Positions 9,398 through 20,885 of a stretch of DNA of 32,801 nt are shown one piece after another (position 1 is the stretch's first letter; each line of letters opens with the position of its first letter). This stretch comes from Saccoglossus kowalevskii (lineage: Eukaryota > Hemichordata > Enteropneusta > Harrimaniidae), in NCBI RefSeq assembly GCF_000003605.2, contig NW_003127595.1:1-32801 (forward strand). The letters are read 5' to 3'. The notes beneath the pieces are model-generated. The model did no database searches and had not been told where the DNA came from. It saw only the letters and a list, made by a program, of their open reading frames with translations. Made by a program: the position numbers and the translations under genes.

Positions 9398-9792
9398 ATT
9401 ACGTCATGCTAGAATTTCTATAATCGTACTTTGAAAACAAATGCAATAGCACATTATCAAATCTCTGCGTTTCGAAAAGGTTATTGACGACTGTTGTTAC
9501 ATAATTTGAAATACAGAGTTTTATTCTAACTATTTTAAGGTCGCATAACTAAGTGCTTGCAGAATGCAACGTCTATTACCCACAAGATGCTGGTAGTAAA
9601 ATAAGCCAATAGCGTTCAAGAGAACGCAAAGCATTTTGAGTGACCTACATGCAGATGATTCCCACGATGCCATTCGTCGCACTATTCTCACAATTTTACA
9701 CTCGAGCAACAGCGGATTTTAAATTTCAATATCCAAACGTTGATGCAACCAAATGCGGCCAATGGTGTTCAACAGACACACAAAATAAAGAC

Positions 9793-9866
9793 TGGCCGAT
9801 ATGGGGATCGAACCGACAACCTCAGCGTTATTAGCACCGCGCTCTAACCAACTGAGCTAACCGGCC
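9793..9866 (-). tRNA. tRNA-Ile-AAT: tRNA-Ile(AAU), T-stem mismatch
   Basis: G51C gives a C51-C63 mismatch and C48U alters the variable loop end. The B box core remains consensus. Same allele at 11668 and 26432; all three have the CAACATGCC form of flank P. Confidence 0.7.
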
Positions 9867-10261
9867 ATTACAACATGCCAAAATTTCAGTAATCGTGTTT
9901 TGAAAACAAATGCAATAGCACATTATAAAATCTGTGCGTTTGGAAGTGGTTATTGAAGGCTGTTGTTTCGTAATTTGAAATTCGCTGTTTTATTCTAACT
10001 ATTTCAAGGTCGCATAACTAAGTGCTTGCAGAATGCAACGTCTATTACCCACAAGATGCTGGTAGTAGAATCAGCCAATAGCGTTCAAGAGTACGCAAAG
10101 CATTTTGAGTGACCTACATGCAGATGACTCCCACGATGCCATTCGTCGCACCATTCTCACAATTTTACACTCGAGCAACAGCGTATTTTAAATTTCAATA
10201 TCCAAACGTTGATGCAATCAATTGCCTCCAATGGTGTTCAACAGACACACAAAATAAAGAC

Positions 10262-10335
10262 TGGCCGATATGGGGATCGAAGCCACGACCTCAGCGTTAT
10301 TAGCACCGCGCTCTAACCAACTGAGCTAACCGGCC
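10262..10335 (-). tRNA. tRNA-Ile-AAT: tRNA-Ile(AAU), G53C variant
   Basis: G53C opens the closing T-stem pair (53-61), normally invariant, and turns the B box into GCTTCGATCC. Other arms are reference. Same allele at 12139 and 27839. Flank type A. Function is doubtful. Confidence 0.6.
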
Positions 10336-10730
10336 ATTACGACATGCTAACATTTCGGTAATCGTGTTTTGAAAACAAATACAATAGCACATTATAAAAT
10401 CTGTGCGTTTGGAAGTGGTTATTGAAGGCTGTTGTTTCGTAATTTGAAATTCGATGTTTTATTCTAACTATTTCAAGGTCGCATAACTAAGTGCTTGCAG
10501 AATTCTAACTTCTATTAACCACAAAATGCTGGGAGTAAAGTCAGCCAATAGCGTTCAAGAGAACGCAAATTATTTTGAGTGACCTACATGCAGATGATTC
10601 CCATGATGCCATTCGTCGCACTATTCTCACAATTTTACATTCGAGCAACATCGGATTTCAAATTTCATTTTCTAAACGTTGATGCAACCGATGCCGCCAA
10701 TGGTGTTCAACAGACACACAAAATAAAGAC

Positions 10731-10804
10731 TGGCCGATATGGGGATCGAACCAACGACCTCAGCGTTATTAGCACCGCGCTCTAACCAACTGAGCTAACC
10801 GGCC
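10731..10804 (-). tRNA. tRNA-Ile-AAT: tRNA-Ile(AAU), single T-stem mismatch
   Basis: Only G51U. The position-equivalent copy in the next 4-unit block (12608..12681) has quite different variants, so the blocks diverge here. Flank type T. Confidence 0.75.
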
Positions 10805-11198
10805 ATTACGACATGCTAGAATTTCTATAATCGTATTTTGAAAACAAATGCAATAGCACATTATCAAATCTCTGCGTTTCAAAAAGATTATTGACGACTG
10901 TTGTTACATAATTTGAAATACAGAGTTTTATTCTAACTATTTTAAGGTCGCATAACTAAGTGCTTGCAGAATGCAACGTCTATTACCCACAAAATGCTGG
11001 TAGTAGAATCAGCCAATAGCGTTCAAGAGTACGCAAAGCATTTTGAGTGACTACATGCAGATGATTCCCAAGATGCCATTCGTCGCACCATTCTCACAAT
11101 TTTACACTAGAGCAACAGCGGATTTTAAATTTCAATATCCAAACGTTGATGCAATCAAATGCCGCCAATGGTGTTCAACAGACACACAAAATAAAGAC

Positions 11199-11272
11199 TG
11201 GCCGACATGGGGATCGAACCCACGACTTCAGCGTTATTAGCACCGCGCTCTAACCAACTGAGCTAACCGGCC
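11199..11272 (-). tRNA. tRNA-Ile-AAT: tRNA-Ile(AAU), near-reference
   Basis: A66G and G45A, as at 9324..9397, 1875 bp away. Flank type T. Confidence 0.87.
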
Positions 11273-11667
11273 ATTACGTCATGCTAGAATTTCTATAATC
11301 GTATTTTGAAAACAAATGCAATAGCACATTATCAAATCTCTGCGTTTCGAAAAGGTTATTGACGACTGTTGTTACATAATTTGAAATACAGAGTTTTATT
11401 CTAACTATTTTAAGGTCGCATAACTAAGTGCTTGCAGAATGCAACGTCTATTACCCACAAGATGCTGGTAGTAAAATAAGCCAATAGCGTTCAAGAGAAC
11501 GCAAAGCATTTTGAGTGACCTACATGCAGATGATTCCCACGATGCCATTCGTCGCACTATTCTCACAATTTTACACTCGAGCAACAGCGGATTTTAAATT
11601 TCAATATCCAAACGTTGATGCAACCAAATGCGGCCAATGGTGTTCAACAGACACACAAAATAAAGAC

Positions 11668-11741
11668 TGGCCGATATGGGGATCGAACCGACAACCTCAG
11701 CGTTATTAGCACCGCGCTCTAACCAACTGAGCTAACCGGCC
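11668..11741 (-). tRNA. tRNA-Ile-AAT: tRNA-Ile(AAU), T-stem mismatch
   Basis: G51C and C48U, twin of 9793..9866. Flank P with CAACATGCC. Confidence 0.7.
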
Positions 11742-12138
11742 ATTACAACATGCCAAAATTTCAGTAATCGTGTTTTGAAAACAAATGCAATAGCACATTA
11801 TAAAATCTGTGCGTTTGGAAGTGGTTATTGAAGGCTGTTGTTTCGTAATTTGAAATTCGCTGTTTTATTCTAACTATTTCAAGGTCGCATAACTAAGTGC
11901 TTGCAGAATGTGCAACGTCTATTACCCACAAGATGCTGGTAGTAGAATCAGCCAATAGCGTTCAAGAGTACGCAAAGCATTTTGAGTGACCTACATGCAG
12001 ATGACTCCCACGATGCCATTCGTCGCACCATTCTCACAATTTTACACTCGAGCAACAGCGTATTTTAAATTTCAATATCCAAACGTTGATGCAATCAATT
12101 GCCTCCAATGGTGTTCAACAGACACACAAAATAAAGAC

Positions 12139-12212
12139 TGGCCGATATGGGGATCGAAGCCACGACCTCAGCGTTATTAGCACCGCGCTCTAACCAACTG
12201 AGCTAACCGGCC
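12139..12212 (-). tRNA. tRNA-Ile-AAT: tRNA-Ile(AAU), G53C variant
   Basis: Twin of 10262..10335. The unit is 471 bp because of a two-base TG insertion in GAATGTGCAACG near 11910. Flank type A. Confidence 0.6.
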
Positions 12213-12607
12213 ATTACGACATGCTAACATTTCGGTAATCGTGTTTTGAAAACAAATACAATAGCACATTATAAAATCTGTGCGTTTGGAAGTGGTTATT
12301 GAAGGCTGTTGTTTCGTAATTTGAAATTCGATGTTTTATTCTAACTATTTCAAGGTCGCATAACTAAGTGCTTGCAGAATTCTAACTTCTATTAACCACA
12401 AAATGCTGGGAGTAAAGTCAGCCAATAGCGTTCAAGAGAACGCAAAGCATTTTGAGTGACCTACATGCAGATGATTCCCATGATGCCATTCGTCGCACTA
12501 TTCTCACAATTTTACATTCGAGCAACATCGGATTTCAAATTTCATTTTCTAAACGTTGATGCAACCGATGCCGCCAATGGTGTTCAACAGACACACAAAA
12601 TAAAGAC

Positions 12608-12681
12608 TGGCCGATATGGGGATGGAACCCATGACCTCAGCGTTATTAGCACCGCGCTCTAAACAAATGAGCTAACTGGCC
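12608..12681 (-). pseudogene. tRNA-Ile-like, D-loop variant with normal anticodon stem
   Basis: D loop has G15U and G19U, G5A mismatches C68, and G57C damages the B box. G49A turns the 49-65 wobble into an A-U pair. The anticodon stem keeps G29, unlike the other D-loop variants. Identical allele at 28308..28381. Flank T with two private changes (ATAATCATATT, GAAAATAAAT). Confidence 0.75.
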
Positions 12682-13076
12682 ATTACGTCATGCTAGAATT
12701 TCTATAATCATATTTTGAAAATAAATGCAATAGCACATTATCAAATCTCTGCGTTTCAAAAAGGTGATTGACGACTGTTGTTACATAATTTGAAATACAG
12801 AGTTTTATTCTAACTATTTTAAGGTCGCATAACTAAGTGCTTGCAGAATGCAACGTCTCTTACCCACAAGATGCTGGTAGTAATATCAGCCAATAGCGTT
12901 CAAGAGTACGCAAAGCATTTTGAGTGACCTACATGCAGATGATTCCCACGATGCCATTCGTCGCACCATTCTCACAATTTTACACTCGAGCAACAGCGTA
13001 TTTTAAATTTCAATATCCAAACGTTGATGCAATCAAATGCCGGCAATGGTGTTCAACAGACACACAAAATAAAGAC

Positions 13077-13151
13077 TGGCCGATATGGGGATCGAACCCA
13101 CGACCTCAGCGTTATTAGCACCGCGCTCTAACCAACTGAGCTAACCCGGCC
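13077..13151 (-). tRNA. tRNA-Ile-AAT: tRNA-Ile(AAU), 75 nt, one-base insertion
   Basis: An extra G between the acceptor stem and position 8 (GGCCGGGTTAGC). The rest is reference. The twin at 28777..28850 lacks the insertion, so it may be a consensus error. Flank type A. Confidence 0.7.
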
Positions 13152-13309
13152 ATTACGACATGCTAACATTTCGGTAATCGTGTTTTGAAAACAAATGCAA
13201 TAGCACATTATCAAATCTCTGCGATTTAAAAAATTTCAAATTTCATTTTCCAAACGTAGATGCAACCGAATGCCGCCAATGGTGTTCAACAGACACACAA
13301 AATTAAGAC
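13152..13309. repeat. Shortened spacer, 158 bp, internal deletion
   Basis: About 237 bp are missing between CTCTGCGATTT and AAATTTCAAATTTC (junction near 13223..13236). The tRNA upstream flank and the downstream T4 are kept; both spacer inverted repeats are lost. The identical junction is at 28922..28935. Confidence 0.85.
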
Positions 13310-13383
13310 TGGCCGATATGGGGATCGAACCCATGACCTCAGCGTTATTAGCACCGCGCTCTAACCAACTGAGCTAACCGGCC
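13310..13383 (-). tRNA. tRNA-Ile-AAT: tRNA-Ile(AAU), near-reference, in short unit
   Basis: Only G49A, which restores a Watson-Crick A49-U65 pair. It lies only 158 bp from the neighbouring tRNA because its spacer has an internal deletion. The stop reads TTAATTTT, still with T4. Flank type G. Confidence 0.9.
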
Positions 13384-13778
13384 ATTGTGACATGCTCAAA
13401 TTTCGGTAATCGTGTTTTGAAAACAAATGCAATAGCACATTATAAAATCTGTGCGATTCGAAGTGCTTATTGAAGACTGTTGTTTCGTAATTTTAGTTTC
13501 GCTGTTTTATTCTAACTATTTCAAGGTCGCATAACTAAGTGCTTGCAGAATGCAACGTCTATTACACACAAGATGCAGGTAGTAGAATCAGCCAATAGCA
13601 ATCAAGAGTACGCAAAGCATTTTGAGTGACCTACATGCAGATGATTCCCACGATGCCAGTCGTCGCACTATTATCACAATTTTACATTCGAGCAACAGCG
13701 GATTTTAAATTTCATTTTCCAAACGTTGATGCAACCGAATGCCGCCAATGGTGTTCAACAGATCCGCAAAATGAAGAC

Positions 13779-13852
13779 AGGCCGGTATGGGGATCGAACC
13801 CACGACCTCAGCGTTATTAGCAGCGCGCTCTAAACAAATGAGCTAACCGGCC
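13779..13852 (-). pseudogene. tRNA-Ile-like, D-loop variant
   Basis: G15U, G19U, G29C, with U67C (improves pair 6-67) and U73 for A73. The 3' flank is TCTTCATTTTGCGG. Close relatives at 29478 and 30417. Flank R with CTATATTTT. Confidence 0.75.
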
Positions 13853-14246
13853 GTTACGTCATGCTATATTTTCGGTAATCGTGTTTCGAAAACAAATACA
13901 ATAGCATATTATTAAATCTGTGCGGTTCGAAGTGGTTATTGAAGGCTGTTGTTTCGTAATTTAAAATTCGCTGTTTCATTCTAACTATTTTAAGGTCGCA
14001 TAACTAAGTGCTTGGAGAATGCAACGTCTATTACCCACAAGATGCTGGTAGTAAAATCAGCCAATAGCGTTCAAGAGAACGCAAAGCATTTTGAGTGACC
14101 TACATGCAGATAATTCCCACGATGCCATTCGTCGCACCATTCTCACAATTTTACACTAGAGCAACAGCGGATTTTAAATTTCATATCCAAACGTTGATGC
14201 AATCAAATGCCGCCAATGGAGTTCAACAGACACACAAAATAAAGAC

Positions 14247-14320
14247 TGGCCGATATGGGGATCGAACCCACGCCCTCAGCGTTATTAGCACCGAGCTCTA
14301 ACCAACTGAGCTAACCGGCC
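14247..14320 (-). tRNA. tRNA-Ile-AAT: tRNA-Ile(AAU), near-reference
   Basis: G26U and U47G; stems intact. Flank T (ATTATGTCATG). Confidence 0.82.
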
Positions 14321-14715
14321 ATTATGTCATGCTAGAATTTCTATAATCGTATTTTGAAAACAAATGCAATAGCACATTATCAAATCTCTGCGTTTCAAAA
14401 AGGTTATTGACGACTGTTGTTACATAATTTGAAATACAGAGTTTTATTCTAACTATTTTAAGGTCGCATAACTAAGTGCTTGCAGAATGCAACGTCTATT
14501 ACCCACAAGATGCTGGTAGTAAAATAAGCCAATAGCGTTCAAGAGAACGCAAAGCATTTTGAGTGACCTACATGCAGATGATTCCCACGTTGCCATTCGT
14601 CGCACTATTCTCACAATTTTACATTCGAGCAACAGCGGATTTCAAATTTCATTTTCCAAACGTTGATGCAACCGAATGCCACCAATGGTGTTCAACAGAT
14701 CCGTAAAATAAAGAC

Positions 14716-14789
14716 TGGCCGATATGGGGATCGAACCCACGACCTCAGCGTTATTAGCAGCGTGCTCTAAACAAATGAGCTAACCGGCC
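14716..14789 (-). pseudogene. tRNA-Ile-like, D-loop variant
   Basis: G15U, G19U, G29C and G26A; the variable loop is normal AGGTC. Flank P, shared with the partial copy at the left edge of the window. Confidence 0.75.
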
Positions 14790-15184
14790 ATTACGACATG
14801 CCAAAATTTCAGTAATCGTGTTTTGAAAACAAATGCAATTGCACATTATTAAATCTGTGCGTTTCGAAGTGGTTATTGAAGGCTGTTGTTTTGTAATTTG
14901 AAATTCGCTGTTTCATTCTAACTATTTTAAGGTCGCATAACTAAGTACTTGGAGAATGCAACGTCTATTACCCACAAGATGCTGGTAGTAGTATCAGCCA
15001 ATAGCGTTCAAGAGTACGCAAAGCATTTTGAGTGACCTACATGCAGATGATTCCCACGATGCCATTCATCGCACCACTCTCACAATTTTACACTCGAGCA
15101 ACAGCGTATTTTTAATTTCAGTATCCAAACGTTGATGAAATCAAATGCCGCCAATGGTGTTCAACAGACACACAAAATAAAGAC

Positions 15185-15258
15185 TGGCCGATATGGGGAT
15201 GGAACCAACGACCTCAGCGTTATTAGCACCGCGCTCTAACCAACTGAGCTAACCGGCC
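15185..15258 (-). pseudogene. tRNA-Ile(AAU) copy with T-arm damage
   Basis: G51U plus G57C. The whole unit is nearly the same as the adjacent unit on its right (469-bp offset), a recent single-unit duplication. Flank type C. Confidence 0.75.
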
Positions 15259-15653
15259 ATTACGACATGCTAAAATTTCGGTAATCGTGATTTGAAAACA
15301 AATACGATAGCACATTATTAAATCTGTGTCGTTCGAAGTGGTTATTGAAGGCTGATATTTCGTAATTTGAAATTCGCTGTATTATTGTAACTAGTTTAAG
15401 GACGCATAACTAAGTGCTTGCAGAATGCAACGTCTATTACCCACAAGATGCTGGTAGTAGAATCAGCCAATAGCGTTCAAGAGTACGCAAAGCATTTTGA
15501 GTGACCTACATGCAGATGATTCCCACGATGCCATTCGTCGCACCACTCTCACAATTTTACACTCGAGCAACAGCGTATTTTTAATTTCAGTATCCAAACG
15601 TTGATGAAATCAAATGCCGCCAATGGTGTTCAACAGACACACAAAATAAAGAC

Positions 15654-15727
15654 TGGCCGATATGGGGATGGAACCAACGACCTCAGCGTTATTAGCACCG
15701 CGCTCTAACCAACTGAGCTAACCGGCC
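15654..15727 (-). pseudogene. tRNA-Ile(AAU) copy with T-arm damage
   Basis: G51U plus G57C, as in the unit to the left. Its flank switches to CATGCTATAATTTCGG. Confidence 0.75.
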
Positions 15728-16122
15728 ATTACGACATGCTATAATTTCGGTAATCGTGTTTTGAAAACAAATACAATAGCATATTATTAAATCTGTGCGG
15801 TTCGAAGTGGTTTTTGAAGGCTGTTGTTCTGTAATTTAAAATTCGCTGTTTCATTCTAACTATTTTAAGGTCGCATAACTAAGTGCTTGGAGAATGCAAC
15901 GTCTATTACCCACAAGATGCTGGTAGTAAAATAAGCCAATAGCGTTCAAGAGAACGCAAAGCATTTTGAGTGACCTACATGCAGATGATTTCCACGATGC
16001 CATTCGTCGCACCATTCTAACAATTTTACACTCGAGCAACAGCGTATTTTAAATTTCAATATCCAAACGTTGATGCAATCAAATGCCGCCACTGGTGTTC
16101 AACAGACACACAAAATAAAGAC

Positions 16123-16196
16123 TGGCCGATATGGGGATCGAACTAACGACCTCAGCGTTATTAGCACCGTCCTCTAACCAACTGAGCTAACCGGCC
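16123..16196 (-). pseudogene. tRNA-Ile(AAU) copy with D- and T-stem damage
   Basis: G51U and G52A break two T-stem pairs and alter the B box to AGTTCGATCC. C25G breaks a D-stem pair, and G26A is added. Twin at 19406..19479. Flank C with GAAATGC. Confidence 0.8.
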
Positions 16197-16591
16197 ATTA
16201 CGAAATGCTAAAATTTCGGTAATAGTGCTTTGAAAACAAATACGATAGCACATTATTAAATCTGTGTCGTTCGAAGTGGTTATTGAAGGCTGATATTTCG
16301 TAATTTGAAATTCGCTGTATTATTTTAACTAGTTTAAGGACGCATAACTAAGTGCTTGCAGAATGCAACGTCTATTACCCACAAGATGCTGGTAGTAGAA
16401 TCAGCCAATAGCGTTCAAGAGTATGCAAAGCATTTTGAGTGACCTACATGCAGATGATTCCCACGATGCCATTCGTCGCACCATTCTCACAATTTTACAC
16501 TCGAGCAACAGCGTATTTTAAATTTCAATATCCAAACGTTGATGCAATCAAATGCCGCCAATGGTGTTCAACAGACACACAAAATAAAGAC

Positions 16592-16665
16592 TGGCCGATA
16601 TGGGGATCGAACCCACGACCTCAGCGTTATTAGCACCGCGCTCTAACCAACTGAGCTAACCGGCC
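16592..16665 (-). tRNA. tRNA-Ile-AAT: tRNA-Ile(AAU), identical to reference
   Basis: Reference sequence. Flank CATGCTATAATTTCGG, which gives TTATAG at -17 to -12. Confidence 0.96.
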
Positions 16666-17060
16666 ATTACGACATGCTATAATTTCGGTAATCGTGTTTT
16701 GAAAACAAATACAATAGCATATTATTAAATCTGTGCGGTTCGAAGTGGTTTTTGAAGGCTGTTGTTCTGTAATTTAAAATTCGCTGTTTCATTCTAACTA
16801 TTTTAAGGTCGCATAACTAAGTGCTTGGAGAATGCAACGTCTATTACCCACAAGATGCTGGTAGTAAAATAAGCCAATAGCGTTCAAGAGAACGCAAAGC
16901 ATTTGGAGTGACCTACATGCAGATGATTCCCACGATGCCATTCGTCGCACCATTCTCACAATTTTACACTAGAGCAACTGCGGATTTTAAATTTCAATAT
17001 CCAAACGTTGATGCAATGAAATGCCGCCAATGGTGTTCAACAGACACACAAAATAAAGAC

Positions 17061-17134
17061 TGGCCGATATGGGGATCGAACCCACGACCTCAGCGTTATT
17101 AGCACCGCGCTCTAACCAACTGAGCTAACCGGCC
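17061..17134 (-). tRNA. tRNA-Ile-AAT: tRNA-Ile(AAU), identical to reference
   Basis: Reference sequence, type T flank. Confidence 0.96.
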
Positions 17135-17529
17135 ATTACGTCATGCTAGAATTTCTATAATCGTATTTTGAAAACAAATGCAATAGCACATTATAAAATT
17201 TGTGCGATTCGAAGTGCTTATTGAAGACTGTTGTTTCGTAATTTGAATTTCGCTGTTTTATTCTAACTATTTCAAGGTCGCATAACTAAGTGCTTGCAGA
17301 ATGCATCGTCTATTACCCACAAGATGCTGGTAGTAGAATCAGCCAATAGCGTTCAAGAGTACGCAAAGCATTTTGAGTGACCTACATGCAGATGATTCCC
17401 ACGATGCCATTCGTCGCACCATTCTCACAATTTTACACTCGAGCAACAGCGTATTTTAAATTTCAATATCCAAACGTTGATGCAATCAAATGCCGCCAAT
17501 GGTGTTCAACAGACACACAAAATAAAGAC

Positions 17530-17603
17530 TGGCCGATATGGGGATCGAACCCACGACCTCAGCGTTATTAGCACCGCGCTCTAACCAACTGAGCTAACCG
17601 GCC
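17530..17603 (-). tRNA. tRNA-Ile-AAT: tRNA-Ile(AAU), identical to reference
   Basis: Reference sequence. Flank CATGCTATAATTTCGG joined to a downstream spacer half usually seen with type T (CTCTGCGTTTCAAAAAGG), a recombinant spacer. Confidence 0.96.
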
Positions 17604-17998
17604 ATTACGACATGCTATAATTTCGGTAATCGTGTTTTGAAAACAAATACGATAGCACATTATTAAATCTCTGCGTTTCAAAAAGGTTATTGACGACTGT
17701 TGTTACATAATTTGAAATACAGAGTTTTATTCTAACTATTTTAAGGTCGCATAACTAAGTGCTTGCAGAATGCAACGTCTATTACCCACAAGATGCTGGT
17801 AGTAAAATAAGCCAATAGCGTTCAAGAGAACGCAAAGCATTTTGAGTGACCTACATGCAGATGATTCCCACGATGCCATTCGACGCACTATTCTCACAAT
17901 TTTACACTCGAGCAACAGCGGATTTTAAATGTCAATATCCAAACGTTGATGCAACCAAATGCCGCCAATGGTGTTCAACAGACACACAAAATAAAGAC

Positions 17999-18072
17999 TG
18001 GCCGATATGGGGATCGAACCCACGACCTCAGCGTTATTAGCACCGCGCTCTAACCAACTGAGCTAACCGGCC
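17999..18072 (-). tRNA. tRNA-Ile-AAT: tRNA-Ile(AAU), identical to reference
   Basis: Reference sequence, type G flank, followed by a D-loop-variant unit as at 3698 and 5105. Confidence 0.96.
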
Positions 18073-18467
18073 ATTGTGACATGCTCAAATTTCGGTAATC
18101 GTGTTTTGAAAACAAATCCAATAGCACATTATAAAATCTGTGTGATTCGAAGTGCTTATTGAAGACTGTTGTTTCGTAATTTGAATTTCGCTGTTTTATT
18201 CTAACTATGTCAAGGTCGCATAACTAAGTGCTTGCAGAATGCAACGTCTATTACACACAAGATGCAGGTAGTAGAATCAGCCAATAGCGTTCAAGAGTAC
18301 GCAAAGCATTTTGAGTGACCTACATGCAGATGATTCCCACGATGCCATTCGTCGCACTATTATCACAATTTTACATTCGAGCAACAGCGGATTTCAAATT
18401 TCATTTTCCAAACGTTGATGCAACCGAATGCCGCCAATGGTGTTCAACAGATCCGCAAAATAAAGAC

Positions 18468-18541
18468 TGGCCGATATGGGGATCGAACCCACGACGTCAG
18501 CGTTATTAGCAGCGCGCTCTAAACAAATGAGCTAACCGGCC
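18468..18541 (-). pseudogene. tRNA-Ile-like, D-loop variant
   Basis: Same allele as 4167..4240, but the flank is type T instead of R. Confidence 0.75.
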
Positions 18542-18936
18542 ATTACGTCATGCTAGAATTTCTATAATCGTATTTTGAAAACAAATGCAATAGCACATTA
18601 TAAAATTTGTGCGATTCGAAGTGCTTATTGAAGACTGTTGTTTCGTAATTTGAATTTCGCTGTTTTATTCTAACTATTTCAAGGTCGCATAACTAAGTGC
18701 TTGCAGAATGCAACGTCTATTACCCACAAGATGCTGGTAGTAGAATCAGCCAATAGCGTTCAAGAGTACGCAAAGCATTTTGAGTGACCTACATGCAGAT
18801 GATTCCCACGATGCCATTCGTCGCACCACTCTCACAATATTTCACTCGAGCAACAGCGTATTTTTAATTTCAATATCCAAACGTTGATGCAATCAAATGC
18901 CGCCAATGGTGTTCAACAGACACACAAAATAAAGAC

Positions 18937-19010
18937 TGGCCGATATGGGGATCGAACCAACGACCTCAGCGTTATTAGCACCGCGCTCTAACCAACTGAG
19001 CTAACCTGCC
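18937..19010 (-). tRNA. tRNA-Ile-AAT: tRNA-Ile(AAU), acceptor and T-stem mismatch
   Basis: C4A mismatches G69 and G51U mismatches C63. The A and B box cores are kept. Flank type C. Function is doubtful. Confidence 0.6.
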
Positions 19011-19405
19011 ATTACGACATGCTAAAATTTCGGTAATCGTGTTTTGAAAACAAATACGATAGCACATTATTAAATCTGTGTCGTTCGAAGTGGTTATTGA
19101 AGGCTGATATTTCGTAATTTGAAATTCGCTGTATTATTGTAACTAGTTTAAGGACGCATAACTAAGTGCTTGCAGAATGCAACGTCTATTACCCACAAGA
19201 TGCTGGTAGTAGAATCAGCCAATAGCGTTCAACAGTACGCAAAGCGTTTTGAGTGACCTACATGCAGATGATTTCCACGATGCCATTCGTCGCACCATTC
19301 TAACAATTTTACACTCGAGCAACAGCGTATTTTAAATTTCAATATCCAAACGTTGATGCAATCAAATGCCGCCACTGGTGTTCAACAGACACACAAAATA
19401 AAGAC

Positions 19406-19479
19406 TGGCCGATATGGGGATCGAACTAACGACCTCAGCGTTATTAGCACCGCCCTCTAACCAACTGAGCTAACCGGCC
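19406..19479 (-). pseudogene. tRNA-Ile(AAU) copy with D- and T-stem damage
   Basis: C25G, G51U and G52A, as at 16123..16196 but with G26 kept. Flank C with GAAATGC. Confidence 0.8.
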
Positions 19480-19722
19480 ATTACGAAATGCTAAAATTTC
19501 GGTAATAGTGCTTTGAAAACAAATACGATAGCACATTATTAAATCTGTGTCGTTCGAAGTGGTTATTGAAGGCTGATATTTCGTAATTTGAAATTCGCTG
19601 TATTATTTTAACTAGTTTAAGGACGCATAACTAAGTGCTTGCAGAATGCAACGTCTATTACCCACAAGATGCTGGTAGTAGAATCAGCCAATAGCGTTCA
19701 AGAGTATGCAAAGCATTTTGAG

Positions 19723-20335
19723 TGACCTACATGCAGATGATTCCCACGATGCCATTCGTCGCACCATTCTCACAATTTTACACTCGAGCAACAGCGTATT
19801 TTAAATTTCAATATCCAAACGTTGATGCAATCAAATGCCGCCAATGGTGTTCAACAGACACACAAAATAAAGACTGGCCGATATGGGGATCGAACCCACG
19901 ACCTCAGCGTTATTAGCACCGCGCTCTAACCAACTGAGCTAACCGGCCATTACGACATGCTAAAATTTGGGTAATCGTGTTTTGAAAACAAATACAATAG
20001 CACATTATAAAATCTGTGCGTTTGGAAGTGGTTATTGAAGGCTGTTGTTTTGTAATTTGAAATTCGCTGTTTTATTCTAACTATTTCAAGGTCGCATAAC
20101 TAAGTGCTTGCAGAATGCAACTTCTATTAACTACAAAATGCTGGGAGTAAATTCAGCCAATAGCGTTCAAGAGAACGCAAAGCATTTTGAGTGACCTACA
20201 TGCAGATGATTCCCATGATGCCATTCGTCGCACTATTCTCACAATTTTACATTCGAGCAACATCGGATTTCAAATTTCATTTTCTAAACGTTGATGCAAC
20301 CGATGCCGCCAATGGTGTTCAACAGACACACAAAA
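19723..20335. repeat. Block shared with 22536..23148
   Basis: Offset 2813. Both have a reference tRNA, AAATTTGGG and CTTCTATTAACTACAAAATG. The match stops at the next tRNA, which is reference here and T55A there. Confidence 0.7.
19875..19948 (-). tRNA. tRNA-Ile-AAT: tRNA-Ile(AAU), identical to reference
   Basis: Reference sequence. Flank C with the private AAATTTGGG shared with 22688..22761. Confidence 0.96.
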
Positions 20336-20342
20336 TAAAGAC

Positions 20343-20416
20343 TGGCCGATATGGGGATCGAACCCACGACCTCAGCGTTATTAGCACCGCGCTCTAACCA
20401 ACTGAGCTAACCGGCC
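20343..20416 (-). tRNA. tRNA-Ile-AAT: tRNA-Ile(AAU), identical to reference
   Basis: Reference sequence, type G flank with TTTCGATAATCG. Confidence 0.96.
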
Positions 20417-20811
20417 ATTGTGACATGCTCAAATTTCGATAATCGTGTTTTGAAAACAAATCCAATAGCACATTATAAAATCTGTGCGATTCGAAGTGCT
20501 TATTGAAGACTGTTGTTTCGTAATTTGAATTTCGCTGTTTTATTCTAACTATTTCAAGGTCGCATAACTAAGTGCTTGCAGAATGCAACGTCTATTACAC
20601 ACAAGATGCAGGTAGTAGAATCAGCCAATAGCGTTCAAGAGTACGCAAAGCATTTTGAGTGACCTACATGCAGATGATTCCCACGATGCCATTCGTCGCA
20701 CTATTATCACAATTTTACATTCGAGCAACAGCGGATTTCAAATTTCATTTTCCAAACGTTGATGCAACCGAATGCCGCCAATGGTGTTCAACAGATCCGC
20801 AAAATAAAGAC

Positions 20812-20885
20812 TGGCCGATATGGGGATCGAACCCACGACGTCAGCGTTATTAGCAGCGCGCTCTAAACAAATGAGCTAACCGGCC
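20812..20885 (-). pseudogene. tRNA-Ile-like, D-loop variant
   Basis: Same allele as 4167..4240, type R flank. Confidence 0.75.

Larger units (their letters stand above)
9070..12615. repeat. Two copies of a 4-unit block (offset 1875-1877)
   Basis: 9070..10740 and 10945..12615 carry the same tRNA allele order (A66G; G51C; G53C) and the same private spacer GAATTCTAACTTC. They differ by a TG insertion near 11910, a C lost near 11049 and AAATTATT versus AAAGCATT near 10568/12446. Confidence 0.85.
11882..14215. repeat. 2.3-kb block, left copy (partner at 27580..29915)
   Basis: It covers five tRNA copies and the 232-bp short unit, in the same order as the partner 15.7 kb away. Differences are a few substitutions and one-base indels. 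Confidence 0.85.
15980..16665. repeat. Block shared with 19263..19948
   Basis: Offset 3283. Both carry TTCTAACAATTTT, the C25G/G51U/G52A tRNA, GAAATGC and AATAGTGCTTT, followed by a reference tRNA. Confidence 0.75.
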
